From CAKAHY01 sp963522175 (GTDB taxonomy: Bacteria > Bacillota > Clostridia > Lachnospirales > Lachnospiraceae), in assembly GCA_963522175.1 (NCBI GenBank), contig CAUQXC010000017.1, forward strand, positions 1 to 24,119: 24,119 bases of DNA, given 5' to 3'. The notes beneath the pieces are model-generated. The model was given only the letters and a program-made list of their open reading frames with translations, was not told where the DNA came from and searched no databases. Below are positions 19,501-23,987 of this stretch, in pieces (position 1 is the first letter of the stretch; the number at the start of each line of letters is the position of its first letter). The translations under genes and the position numbers were made by a program.

Positions 19501-19728
19501 GCAAAGGACTTAGATAATGACGGTATCATCGACAGATATGACAATGATTTCAGGGACAGTGATTACTTTGAATCAACCTATGATGTGGAAGATAATCTTC
19601 ATACAAAAGAGGAAACTTCTCAAAGGACGGAAGATAAACCGTCTATTTTAGGACAGATCAGAGCTTATCAAAGTGAAAGCAAAACGGAAGAGAAACAAAC
19701 TACAAAAGAACAGGAATATGCAAGATAA
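10594..19728 (+). CDS. Giant multidomain N6-methylase / SNF2-type helicase of the mobile element
   Basis: 3044 aa in one uninterrupted frame. In order: an ArdC-like N-terminus (residues about 34-76, with YDKNPEAIACAKFDYW and RTVMRGQKGIPI); a low-complexity Glu/Gly/Ser/Arg linker (about 260-400); two related modules at about 440-527 and 662-748; a DUF2958-like part at about 779-870 (SGDAFGLVLG, EWGYFNLEEL); further unassigned domains; an adenine methylase with motif I EPSMGIGNF (1340-1348) and motif IV NVPF (1404-1407); then a helicase with VGSGKT (2061-2066), DEAH (2223-2226), ATGTPVSNS (near 2274) and QRAGRIVRQG (2551-2560). A coiled-coil region, an Asp-rich module (2967-3003) and a SILGQIRAYQ tail (from 3017) finish the protein. 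Such proteins are conserved in Tn1549-type ICEs; DNA unwinding plus protective methylation is the usual inference. A separate ORF overlaps the linker. Confidence 0.92.
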   Translation: MRINDFHNILELVKQDILHSEAEYLKLLKVVGNNQRYDFRSQLSIYDKNPEAIACAKFDYWRERFHRTVMRGQKGIPILEDYGIKKRVDYIFDVSQTVSRNRNVNEVNLWRFDKESHQEVLKEMIANEGYEESESNLENIFFLSRIYGDEKIDSLMNELRIADEDRISFVKFVRDSISYAVASRFKVDYPMNKELLRENFKRLDSISLMSLGETVSDISGNIIDTTIQKSKEIELQKGVLRSREAGYNKIKEEIEEGENYVLRRDDKERISETERVFRNGEYGGDSSQNQGEYTKQLGETDGIHQGISESDLRSDEAGLSFTERGAEPLRDVSGSIQGEEADRTPDGYSKTGDSIYEDRKTEADEGFEDRERGKSSVWGDDFSLEGNDHQGNRGNLKENTKVEIREADKASFSLPENSYGQIRLSIPLAQKDIDTVLINGGNHDGGRLPVIAEFSKGKSNEELGEYLKNTFQGGNGYIIDGNEISAWYSDKGIDFASGTSAREDHTQVLSWSDAAKRINELLNSGEFATNVELQEALDYERDRISESLWYLIHDLSEEGKEQGFFEFLEKGGGFLDETKRLSEALKNPEHLGDVIKEYDRFLAGYKENRDILRFHYHKVDSLYQKLQELALPRKEYSTNLTELPKVKPFITEDEVLESLSRGSGIDRGKERITKFFKENHTLQEKANFLKDEYGTGGRSHAVSGLTGSGEWHDAKGIKLEKDNCKDVFLTWSSVAKHIDELLSKNLYLEEKKIESKAEREEEKEPQKSQYYSKDEPENLMTKEMLERVPELYAQEEIDLADKEVHAAYIIPFRSNWTWYMTEYDRESGDAFGLVLGIEPEWGYFNLEELKELNAQRLILEDFPKTFREIKDTELVKQMSEEEIDRVFNGQLSSKENHKEQEIFYLSDEMGISLEEAESIINDRNKLSGVNAEDKEKEADDINALPDEKIAIKIGTEFIVADKSDVAHINLSEAKNSVALGGVKYKLFYGESYEDSKKVDELIDSYGYTAYQLKEHLRIDIAEYKTYENFEEMEETLGKSPVQPTLFDYIQQKEEVELNEKEESLTEQFAVKQGDTVYFDHEAYIARDIEKNKVNGKPEVWLYPARDGNRQIAIVPFMDNEELLRKVSLERPSFIVGDEVRYKDKDCTITRFDNMGKNLKTVTVKDNTEYLGGMITGSDVIPYRLERDLDRIFENLTYKKAKDTIQDIDEKAEKAKIEAHNFKITEEILSEKLSPSERLNNNLEAISMLNRVESGQRELDSTAQEVLAKYVGWGGLSEVFDESKEGQWKEARAFLKENLSQDEYDSAKESTLTSFYTPKTVIDSIYSTLSGMGFKSGNILEPSMGIGNFIGNLPDEMKKSKFYGVELDSVSGRIGKLLYPESDIQIKGLEETSFSNNFFDAVIGNVPFGEYKVNDREYNKNNFLIHDYFFAKSIDKVRNGGIIAFITSSGTMDKKDESVRRYIAARAEFLGAIRLPNDTFKGVAGTEVTSDIIFLKKRDSIRERDEDWVHLSEDEKGLVYNKYFVDHPEQVLGTMREVSGRFGNTLACLPKENADLKELLTKAGTEISKNAKYEEIELLDDEITSIPATDDVKNFSYTIIDDEVYYRENSLFVKKEITDKNKEKIKDYLELNTALKDVIYKQKEDFSDDEVKKSQEKLNEVYDSFSKKHGYVNNLSNTRALKEDSNFPLVSSIEILDEEENFKEKGDIFSKRTITKAKTIDHVDTSLEALVLSMSEKGYVDFDYMESLTGKDRPTLIEELRGEIYLSIREEQNFYRPLSFNPEDGDLPFACANGSNSYKYGYVTKDEYLSGNIREKITIVDSYLAKLRQTERELPHLGYAEDGKEKELISYEMNRLEYQKAELTKVLPKELEASEISIRLGATWIPIKDIEKFIFETLKTPGWARWDIKVKFSNLTSEWNIEGKSRDKGNDLAEMTYGTSRVNGYKLIEDALNLKETKVFDQIVNSDGSKTSVLNKKETLLAGQKQELLKEEFKNWIFNDQERRSRLVKLYNERFNSIRNREYDGSNLSFEGMNTEIKLRLHQRNAIARSLYGGNTLLAHVVGSGKTFEMVASAMESKRLGMCSKSLFVVPNHLTGQIGREFMQLYPSANIMVADKKDFEPKNRKRFIGKIATGEYDAVVIGHTQFEKIPMSKEYQEKHIQDQIDEILNYIEEYKHDRNQNFTVKQLEKTKKKLEARLEKLNDDFKKDDVITFEELGVDKLFVDEAHGFKNLYLHTKMRNVAGIGQSEAFKSSDMFMKCRYMDEMTNGKGIVFATGTPVSNSMTELYTMQRYLQYENLKKNHLEHFDAWASTFGETQSAFELAPEGTGYRVKTRFSKFYNLPELMSMFKEVADIQTADMLNLPTPEAHYEVIKTLPSEEQKEILKGLSERADKVRNRVVEPDEDNMLKITNDGKKLALDQRLINPLLPDNPDSKVNVCVKNVFAIWDKTKENKSTQLLFSDMSTPKGDGEFNIYDDIRDKLVAMGIPKEEIAFIHEANSDKQKDELFAKVRKGEVRILLGSTQKMGAGTNVQNKLIALHDLDVPWRPADLEQRAGRIVRQGNENKEVNIYRYVTENTFDAYLWQTIENKQKFISQIMTSKTPVRVAEDVDESSLNYAEIKALATGDPKIKEKMDLDNEVTKLKMLEANYKSNRYRLEDKVAKNYPEEITRTEKLIEAVKKDIADVEPQGEGENKFTSITILGEKITDKKLAGEKLLEAIKTIKINESKIIGKYRNMDLEVSYNFFTNEHNFSLNGAAKHSGELGTSADGNITRLDNALEKMPEKLNRLEEKLVSTKEQLENAKEELKKPFEKADELKTKVLRLAELNKLLDMGEVEEKRNDNPLVEDVKRAIIDFCNREYEENHSYDEFDKLYPDLKHIRIAYTNTPDERHGIQYELNLEDKTWTQYIDDIPIKTESFDYENKGEIEALKNMKNEIELSSFEDLIYVDSEDLRAATGLDIDDEGNFYDPLAKDLDNDGIIDRYDNDFRDSDYFESTYDVEDNLHTKEETSQRTEDKPSILGQIRAYQSESKTEEKQTTKEQEYAR
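11372..11782 (+). CDS. Embedded overlapping ORF (136 aa), possibly TnpV-like
   Basis: This frame lies +1 relative to the giant gene. Its ATG at 11372 has AAGGAG at 11359-11364 with a good 7-base gap. The product looks like a real folded helical protein: MYFDEMIRKELVKPSEF, then SSLEKQMEFIKEYPNPTYAA, RLDYLSQSEEQSRFEMLVDL, KKLTEHLMDIQKQAIAFM and ISALKEMTIKEIVEI. The pattern TYAAxRLDYL...RFEMLV...LTEHL...Q recalls the TnpV family of small proteins from conjugative transposons, but the match is from memory and weak. In the same stretch the giant protein (about residues 260-396) is a low-complexity Glu/Gly/Ser/Asp/Arg linker, as expected when one frame is constrained by another. An upstream ATG at 11354 lacks a ribosome site. 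If it is not expressed it is an unusually convincing shadow. Confidence 0.55.
   Translation: MYFDEMIRKELVKPSEFSEMGSTEEIAVKIRENTLSSLEKQMEFIKEYPNPTYAAMRLDYLSQSEEQSRFEMLVDLYKEKKLTEHLMDIQKQAIAFMRTEKPKLMKALKIESEESPQYGAMISALKEMTIKEIVEI
11911..12174 (+). repeat. Internal protein module of the giant gene, copy 1
   Basis: Residues about 440-527. It has the pattern GG...F.K..S..ELGEYLK..F.GG.GY...G..ISAWY..KGI...SG........VLSWSDAAKRINELLNSGEF. It aligns along its length with residues 662-748 encoded at 12577-12837, at low identity, so it is an old duplication. Function unknown. Confidence 0.6.
12577..12837 (+). repeat. Internal protein module of the giant gene, copy 2
   Basis: Residues about 662-748, with GKERITKFFKENHTLQEKAN, YGTGGRSHAV, GEWHDAKGIKLEK and FLTWSSVAKHIDELLSKN. 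The shared positions with copy 1 are the G-G-x-G core, the W-x-x-x-KGI block and the closing W-S-x-x-A-K-x-I-x-E-L-L helix. Confidence 0.6.
19492..19602 (+). repeat. Asp-rich DPLxKDLDNDG module, copy 2 (in giant helicase)
   Basis: Codes residues 2967-3003 of the giant protein, identical to residues 115-151 of the cell-wall peptidase except Ala for Gly at the fourth position. Silent differences at several codons (for example Asp, Tyr, Glu and Thr third positions) show the copies are not a very recent duplication. Confidence 0.9.
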
Positions 19729-19749
19729 GGGAGCGAACAGCTCCCTTTT
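19727..19749 (+). terminator. Putative weak terminator after the giant gene
   Basis: Arms 19727-19734 (AAGGGAGC) and 19740-19747 (GCTCCCTT) form an 8-bp stem with a GAACA loop, ending in TTTT. The left arm overlaps the stop codon TAA at 19726-19728. The short T-run suggests partial termination before the next gene. Confidence 0.5.
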
Positions 19750-19772
19750 ACCATGAAAGGAGATATAAAAAC

Positions 19773-20591
19773 ATGGGTTACAAAACAATAAGGGATAGGA
19801 TTGAAGATATGGCAAAGGATAACCACAAAGATTTTGTGAAGGCGGTTATCAGCATGGAAAAAGGCATTAACGATGAAAGTGCATTAGATAAGCTATATGA
19901 TGCCTATATGGCAAATGACACCATCAATCTGCTTCATGAAGATTTCGATTACATGATTGAAGATTTAAGAGAACAGGGACAGATAAAAGACCTGCCCTAT
20001 GTTCAGCAGGAGAAAGATGACCTTGTAAATATTGTCGGAAATGTTGTAGGCAATGTAGATGTAATCGAAAGAGAAAATAAGAACGGAGAAGCCTTTAAGG
20101 TGGCAAATTTCTCCGTAGTTTCCAAAGATGATGACGGGAATAAGGTATATCATAATTGCTCCGCTTATGGAGAAAAGAGTGATATTCCAAAGGACTTTAA
20201 ACAGGGAGATTTTGTGAAACTTTTTGGTCAAATCAGAACTTCTATTGATGATAACGGCAAGGAGCATAGCAATGTAAGGATATTATCCTCAAAGCTCTTA
20301 AAGGCGAAAGAACAGATGAAAGGACAGGATAAGAGTCAAGAGATTGCTAAATTGAAAAGCGAGATAGAAGAAAGAGAAAAAGACTTATTTTATGCTGATT
20401 CTTGGGAGCAATCAGGACAGATTAGAGCAGATATTGAAAAAATGAATGCTAAGTTAAATACCTTGCTCAATTCTGAAAAAGGTCAAGAAAACGGTAAAAA
20501 ATCCATACTTGGTGCGATTAAAGAATATCAGGCAGAAGATAAAGAAAAACCGAAAGTAAAGCAGGAATCGTCAAAAGAAACGGAAAGATAA
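19773..20591 (+). CDS. SSB-like protein with N-terminal helical domain and coiled-coil tail
   Basis: 272 aa. Residues 1-80 are an acidic helical domain that I do not recognise (MGYKTIRDRIEDMAKDNHKD, FDYMIEDLREQGQ). Residues about 85-176 are an OB-fold like that of the small SSB at 1053: VANFSVVSKDD, YHNCSAYGEKSDIPKDF and GDFVKLFGQIRT align with VTNFTLVKKYG, YINCAAYGEK and GDLIHIFGYF. Residues about 182-236 are coiled coil. The tail from residue 244 (SILGAIKEYQAEDKEK) matches the end of the giant helicase directly upstream. GAAAGGAG precedes the ATG at 19773. The protein likely acts with the helicase on single-stranded transfer DNA; the duplicated tail supports a shared partner. A strong terminator follows. 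Confidence 0.82.
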   Translation: MGYKTIRDRIEDMAKDNHKDFVKAVISMEKGINDESALDKLYDAYMANDTINLLHEDFDYMIEDLREQGQIKDLPYVQQEKDDLVNIVGNVVGNVDVIERENKNGEAFKVANFSVVSKDDDGNKVYHNCSAYGEKSDIPKDFKQGDFVKLFGQIRTSIDDNGKEHSNVRILSSKLLKAKEQMKGQDKSQEIAKLKSEIEEREKDLFYADSWEQSGQIRADIEKMNAKLNTLLNSEKGQENGKKSILGAIKEYQAEDKEKPKVKQESSKETER

Positions 20592-20598
20592 GATGATG

Positions 20599-20636
20599 GT
20601 CGGTGTGGTCTTTAGGGCTGCACCGGCTCTTTTTTT
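20599..20636 (+). terminator. Strong intrinsic terminator ending the transfer gene run
   Basis: Arms 20599-20610 (GTCGGTGTGGTC) and 20616-20627 (GGCTGCACCGGC) form a 12-bp stem with several wobbles and a TTTAG loop, followed by TCT and a T-run through 20636. It separates the transfer genes from the AbiE cargo. Confidence 0.85.
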
Positions 20637-20645
20637 GTCTATATA

Positions 20646-20674
20646 TTTACTTTTACGCTTATATAATATATAAT
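20646..20674 (+). promoter_or_regulatory. Promoter of the abiE operon
   Basis: TTTACT at 20646-20651 and TATAAT at 20669-20674 are separated by exactly 17 bp. A second TATAAT sits at 20662-20667. It lies directly after the strong terminator and 25 bases before the abiEi start, so the cargo has its own transcription. Confidence 0.72.
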
Positions 20675-20687
20675 AAGAGCGTGAAAG
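20650..20687 (+). promoter_or_regulatory. Imperfect inverted repeat over the abiE promoter, likely AbiEi operator
   Basis: Left half CTTTTACGCTTAT (20650-20662) mirrors right half ATAAGAGCGTGAAAG (20673-20687): the halves share CTTTyACGCT and TTAT, with a 2-base insertion in the right half. The pair brackets the -10 region. AbiEi antitoxins are known to repress their own promoter by binding inverted repeats, so this is a natural operator; binding itself is inferred. Confidence 0.55.
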
Positions 20688-20698
20688 GAAGTGAGTTC

Positions 20699-21292
20699 AT
20701 GAACCAGTTAGAACAGATTGGGGAAATTTCAACTGCGGGTAATGGAGTTTTAAGAACTTCAGAAGTCATCAGTAAAGGAATTTCTAAAACGACTTTGGCA
20801 AAATTTGTAGAAAAATATAATTATGAGCGTATTTCACATGGAATTTATTGTTCTCCGGATGTATGGAAAGATGGACTGTACTTATTACAGCTTCGTTGCC
20901 CGAAAACAATCTTTTCTCATGATACAGCTTTGTTTCTGCTTGATATGACGGATCAAGAGCCGCTGCAATATACTGTTACGGTAAAAAGTGGATATAATGC
21001 CACTCATTTAAGAGAAGATGGTGTAAAAGTATTCTCTATTAAAAAAGACTTTTTTGAACTTGGGATTTCAAAAGCAAAAACACCTTTTGGAAATGAAGTT
21101 TTCATCTATAATCCTGAGCGAACTGTTTGTGATATGATTCGTAGTCGTTCACAAATTGAAATTCAAATTTTTCAGGATGCAATGAAGCAGTATATCAGGC
21201 GTAAAGACAAGAATTTGCATCTACTTATGGAATATGCAAAAAAACTTCGAGTAAATCATATGTTAAGTAAATATTTGGAGGTGTTATTATAA
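20699..21292 (+). CDS. abiEi: AbiEi-type antitoxin / transcriptional repressor
   Basis: 197 aa. I chose the ATG at 20699: a near-complete Shine-Dalgarno AAGGAAGTGA (20684-20693) precedes it, while the 32-codon upstream extension runs through the terminator and promoter. The N-terminal winged helix is visible at about residues 16-53 (GVLRTSEVISKGISKTTLAK, then YERISHGIYCSPD). The C-terminal part has the family elements TIFSHDTALFLLDM, YTVTVKSGYN and IYNPERTVCDMIR. AbiEi neutralises the AbiEii toxin and represses the operon; in type IV systems the two proteins do not form a tight complex. Its last base overlaps the toxin ATG (TAATG). It uses more CGT arginine codons than the AGA-rich neighbours, fitting separate acquisition. 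Confidence 0.9.
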   Translation: MNQLEQIGEISTAGNGVLRTSEVISKGISKTTLAKFVEKYNYERISHGIYCSPDVWKDGLYLLQLRCPKTIFSHDTALFLLDMTDQEPLQYTVTVKSGYNATHLREDGVKVFSIKKDFFELGISKAKTPFGNEVFIYNPERTVCDMIRSRSQIEIQIFQDAMKQYIRRKDKNLHLLMEYAKKLRVNHMLSKYLEVLL

Positions 21293-22158
21293 TGATTCAT
21301 TCATCAAAACAACTAAAAGATTTGATACGAAATTTGTCAAAAGAAGTCGGTATTGAAGCCCATGTGCTGATTAGAAAATATATGATGGAGCGATTTTTAG
21401 AGCGAGTATCTTCATCAAAATACAATGGAAGTTTTATCCTAAAAGGCGGAATGTTGGTAGCAGCTTTTGTAGGGGTAGAGGCAAGGGCTACAATGGATAT
21501 AGACACTACCATTAAAGGTATTCCTGTAACGATAATTGATATGGAGCGTACAATTACAGAAATTTCAAATATAGATTTAGATGATAATGTGAAGTTCAGA
21601 ATTAAAAAAGTATCGGAAATTATGGATGAAGCAGAATATTCAGGAATACGATTCAGTATGGATGCTGTATTAGATGGAGCAGTTATTCCTTTGAAGATAG
21701 ATATTTCTACAGGCGATGTAATTACTCCAAGAGAAATAGCCTATTCATACAAACTGATGTTTGAAGATAGAACAATCCCCATTATGACATATCCTATTGA
21801 AACGGTCTTGGCAGAAAAGCTGGAGACTGTCATTTCAAGATCCATAACCAATACAAGAATGAGAGATTTTTATGATATTCACATACTCTTAAAATCACAA
21901 AATATAAATGCTGATATATTGGCTTTAGCGTTAGAGAGAACTGCTAAGAAGAGAGGAAATTTTAGCCTTTTAGAAAATGCAGAAAGCGTATTGAAGATAG
22001 TAAAATCAGATGAAGATATGAAAAGGTTGTGGGATATTTATCAGAAAAAGTTTAAATATGCAGGCGAATATACTTGGGATGAGGTAATACATTCGGTTAG
22101 GGAACTATCCATAGAAGCTAAATTAGATGTTGAAAAAATATCTGTTGCAGAAAAATAG
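21292..22158 (+). CDS. abiEii: AbiEii/AbiGii-type nucleotidyltransferase toxin
   Basis: 288 aa with the four blocks of the AbiEii family: ILKGGMLVAAF (Gly52-Gly53), ATMDIDTTIKG (metal-binding Asp69 and Asp71), LKIDISTGD (Asp137) and ETVLAEKLETVIS...RMRDFYDIHIL (Lys176, Asp192, Asp195). All expected catalytic residues are present, so the toxin looks active. The family is a bacteriostatic nucleotidyltransferase that arrests growth and gives abortive phage infection. GGAGGTG lies just before the start, and the ATG overlaps the antitoxin stop by one base, giving translational coupling. No clear terminator for this strand is visible before the convergent relaxase gene. Confidence 0.92.
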   Translation: MIHSSKQLKDLIRNLSKEVGIEAHVLIRKYMMERFLERVSSSKYNGSFILKGGMLVAAFVGVEARATMDIDTTIKGIPVTIIDMERTITEISNIDLDDNVKFRIKKVSEIMDEAEYSGIRFSMDAVLDGAVIPLKIDISTGDVITPREIAYSYKLMFEDRTIPIMTYPIETVLAEKLETVISRSITNTRMRDFYDIHILLKSQNINADILALALERTAKKRGNFSLLENAESVLKIVKSDEDMKRLWDIYQKKFKYAGEYTWDEVIHSVRELSIEAKLDVEKISVAEK

Positions 22159-22222
22159 AGAGAATACAAAAAAATGACAATGTGGAATCCGCAAAAATAG
22201 AAAAAAGATATGAAAGATAAAA

Positions 22223-22256
22223 GGAAAAAAGAGATGAAGATTTATCTCTCCATCTC
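22223..22256 (-). terminator. Intrinsic terminator of the mobC-relaxase operon
   Basis: Read on the - strand, GAGATGGAGA (22256-22247) pairs with TCTTCATCTC (22240-22231) over 10 bp around GATAAA, followed by six Ts (22230-22225). The hairpin includes the relaxase stop codon at 22242-22244. Confidence 0.78.
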
Positions 22257-23573
22257 CTTGCCCATATAAATTCCATAGTTCTTTCGTATCTGATAAAGCT
22301 CGTCCATAGTCGATTTTGAGGAAGAATACTCCTGCATAAGGGTATTCTTTTTTTCTTGCAATTTATCAAGCTCAGATAAAATATCCCTTGAATTTGGCAG
22401 CTTGGAATAAGACTTTTTAAGCTCGGAAAGAGCGTTTTCATAGAGGGTAATCTGAGCTTTGTATTCCTCGAAAAATGCCCTATCAGACGGATTCGCCTTA
22501 TATTCCTTGTAATAGGCACGATATTTTTTGACAATATGAACTTGCTCCATCGTAGTGGATAACTGTTCCATTTCCTTATCAATCGCCTTGATTTTATCCT
22601 GTAAATTTTGTCTTTCATCAGCACTTTTCTTGATAAATTCGTCAAGCTGCTGAACAGATTTTATGCCGTGTTCTCTAAGGAAGATAACAGACTCAGCCAT
22701 TGTATTAAGGTTATGTTTGGTTGCCCAATATTCATAGCCTTTGCTTTCTTTTACTTTCATATTGGTGTTCATATCAATAACATTGCCGATGCGTTTTTTG
22801 ACAGCATGGGTTTTAATAGATGATCTTTCTGCAAGGCGTTCTTTTAATCTTTCTTCAGTGTAATCTTCTCCGATTGTTTTGGCTCTGGTAAATCTCGGCT
22901 TATCTTTTGGCTTAAAAGCAATATGTTTGCCATACTTAATTTCATATCCAAGCTCAGCCATTTTCCTTAGAAATTCATCCCAATCCTTAGACTGTTTTAT
23001 CATTCTGTCAATATCAAATTGAAGCCTACTTTTCCAAGAAGTCCCTTTCTTTGCCTGCTCATTTTCATACCAAGACTTTCCGCTTGTTTTGTATTTTTTC
23101 TTATAACTTTCGTAAAACTCATCAATGACAGATAGGTTGTTTTCTTTGCATAGCTTATCGCTCTGGTAACGGATCTTATGATAGCTTTTCTTGTTCGACT
23201 GATAGCATTTACCGGTAACCATATTTACATTATTGAAGATGATATGATTATGGATATGCCCTTTATCTATGTGCGTCGATAAGACAAACTCATACTCATC
23301 TTTGAGTATCTTTTTACATAACTCAAGACCGATTTGATGTGCCATTTCAGGCGTTGTTTCTCCCGGTAAAAAAGATTGAATCAGATGTCTTGCAAGGACA
23401 GTTCCCTTAGTTCCCGCCTCCCCTCTTGTCCTTAAAAACTGAGTATGAGCAGTTGACTGATGGCATTTATGCGTACTGACTAAAAGCTGTTCATCTGTTT
23501 TATCTCTATTAACAATATAGTCAATAGCAAGATGAAGGGTTGATTTTATAGGGTGTATTTTTGTAATCGCCAT
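22242..23573 (-). CDS. Relaxase / mobilization nuclease (MobP-type)
   Basis: 443 aa. The relaxase N-terminus shows motif I around Tyr19 (LHLAIDYIVNRDKT), a middle block with ARHLIQSFLPGETTPEMAHQ, and the histidine motif HIDKGHIHNHIIFNNV with H101, H106, H108 and H110 (two metal-binding positions expected among them). The family nicks oriT and stays covalently bound through the tyrosine. Residues about 145-250 (SGKSWYENEQAKKGTSWKSR and on) are the usual linker, and the C-terminal 180 residues are largely coiled coil. No helicase domain is present, so unwinding must come from elsewhere, plausibly the giant helicase. Ribosome site GGAGGTG (23590-23584 on this strand) lies in the end of mobC; the genes are 5 bases apart. 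The gene runs opposite to all transfer genes in the window. Confidence 0.92.
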   Translation of the reverse strand: MAITKIHPIKSTLHLAIDYIVNRDKTDEQLLVSTHKCHQSTAHTQFLRTRGEAGTKGTVLARHLIQSFLPGETTPEMAHQIGLELCKKILKDEYEFVLSTHIDKGHIHNHIIFNNVNMVTGKCYQSNKKSYHKIRYQSDKLCKENNLSVIDEFYESYKKKYKTSGKSWYENEQAKKGTSWKSRLQFDIDRMIKQSKDWDEFLRKMAELGYEIKYGKHIAFKPKDKPRFTRAKTIGEDYTEERLKERLAERSSIKTHAVKKRIGNVIDMNTNMKVKESKGYEYWATKHNLNTMAESVIFLREHGIKSVQQLDEFIKKSADERQNLQDKIKAIDKEMEQLSTTMEQVHIVKKYRAYYKEYKANPSDRAFFEEYKAQITLYENALSELKKSYSKLPNSRDILSELDKLQEKKNTLMQEYSSSKSTMDELYQIRKNYGIYMGKEMER

Positions 23574-23578
23574 AAATT

Positions 23579-23929
23579 TTAATCACCTCCGGAAGTCCTG
23601 TTTAGAAGCAAGGAATGAATTTGCCACAGTTCTTTTGAGAAATGTTCAATCTCTTTTTTCATATCGCCTATGTCCTCTTTGTAGATAACACCGGTCGAAT
23701 TTACTCGCTTTGCAATCTGATTGATGTTGTTTGTTGCGTTGGAAAGTAAGCCTTGTAAATCTCTAAACGGTTCTAAATCTATTTGATAAATTTCTTTTTC
23801 TAAAACGCATTTGCGGATAAAGTGGCTCATATTTCTGCACCTTGCGAGCTTTCTTTTCTCCTCAAAAAGCGTCTTTTCTTCTTTGGTCAACTTAATTTCA
23901 AGTCGTTCATTTCGTATCCTATTTGCCAT
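23579..23929 (-). CDS. mobC: MobC-type relaxosome accessory protein
   Basis: 116 aa. The N-terminus (RLEIKLTKEEKTLFEEKRKL, then CRNMSHFIRKCVL) is a ribbon-helix-helix DNA-binding pattern, and the C-terminal half contains the MobC block NATNNINQIAKRVNSTG followed by a helical tail. MobC proteins bind oriT and help the relaxase gain access to the nick site. AAGGAGG (23947-23941 on this strand) stands 11 bases before the ATG at 23929. It is the first gene of a two-gene operon with the relaxase and faces the hairpin-rich region at 23950-24119, as expected if that region holds oriT. Confidence 0.9.
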   Translation of the reverse strand: MANRIRNERLEIKLTKEEKTLFEEKRKLARCRNMSHFIRKCVLEKEIYQIDLEPFRDLQGLLSNATNNINQIAKRVNSTGVIYKEDIGDMKKEIEHFSKELWQIHSLLLNRTSGGD

Positions 23930-23987
23930 AGGTATATTTTCCTCCTTTGTGTGAATTTCGGGGGTATTAGGGTCTCCCTAACAAGCT

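Noticed and set aside
10594..19728. The giant gene as a possible fusion by sequencing error
   Set aside because: The single frame is continuous for 3044 codons with motifs in the order known for this ICE protein family, so there is no sign of a misassembled junction.
20603..20698. 32-codon N-terminal extension of the AbiEi frame
   Set aside because: It runs through the right arm of a strong terminator and the promoter, has no ribosome site, and the family normally begins close to the chosen ATG.
22118..22645. 175-codon - strand ORF overlapping the relaxase C-terminus
   Set aside because: It is an alternative frame of the coiled-coil region of the relaxase and extends past the operon terminator. 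The product is Ser/Arg/Ile-rich without domain features.
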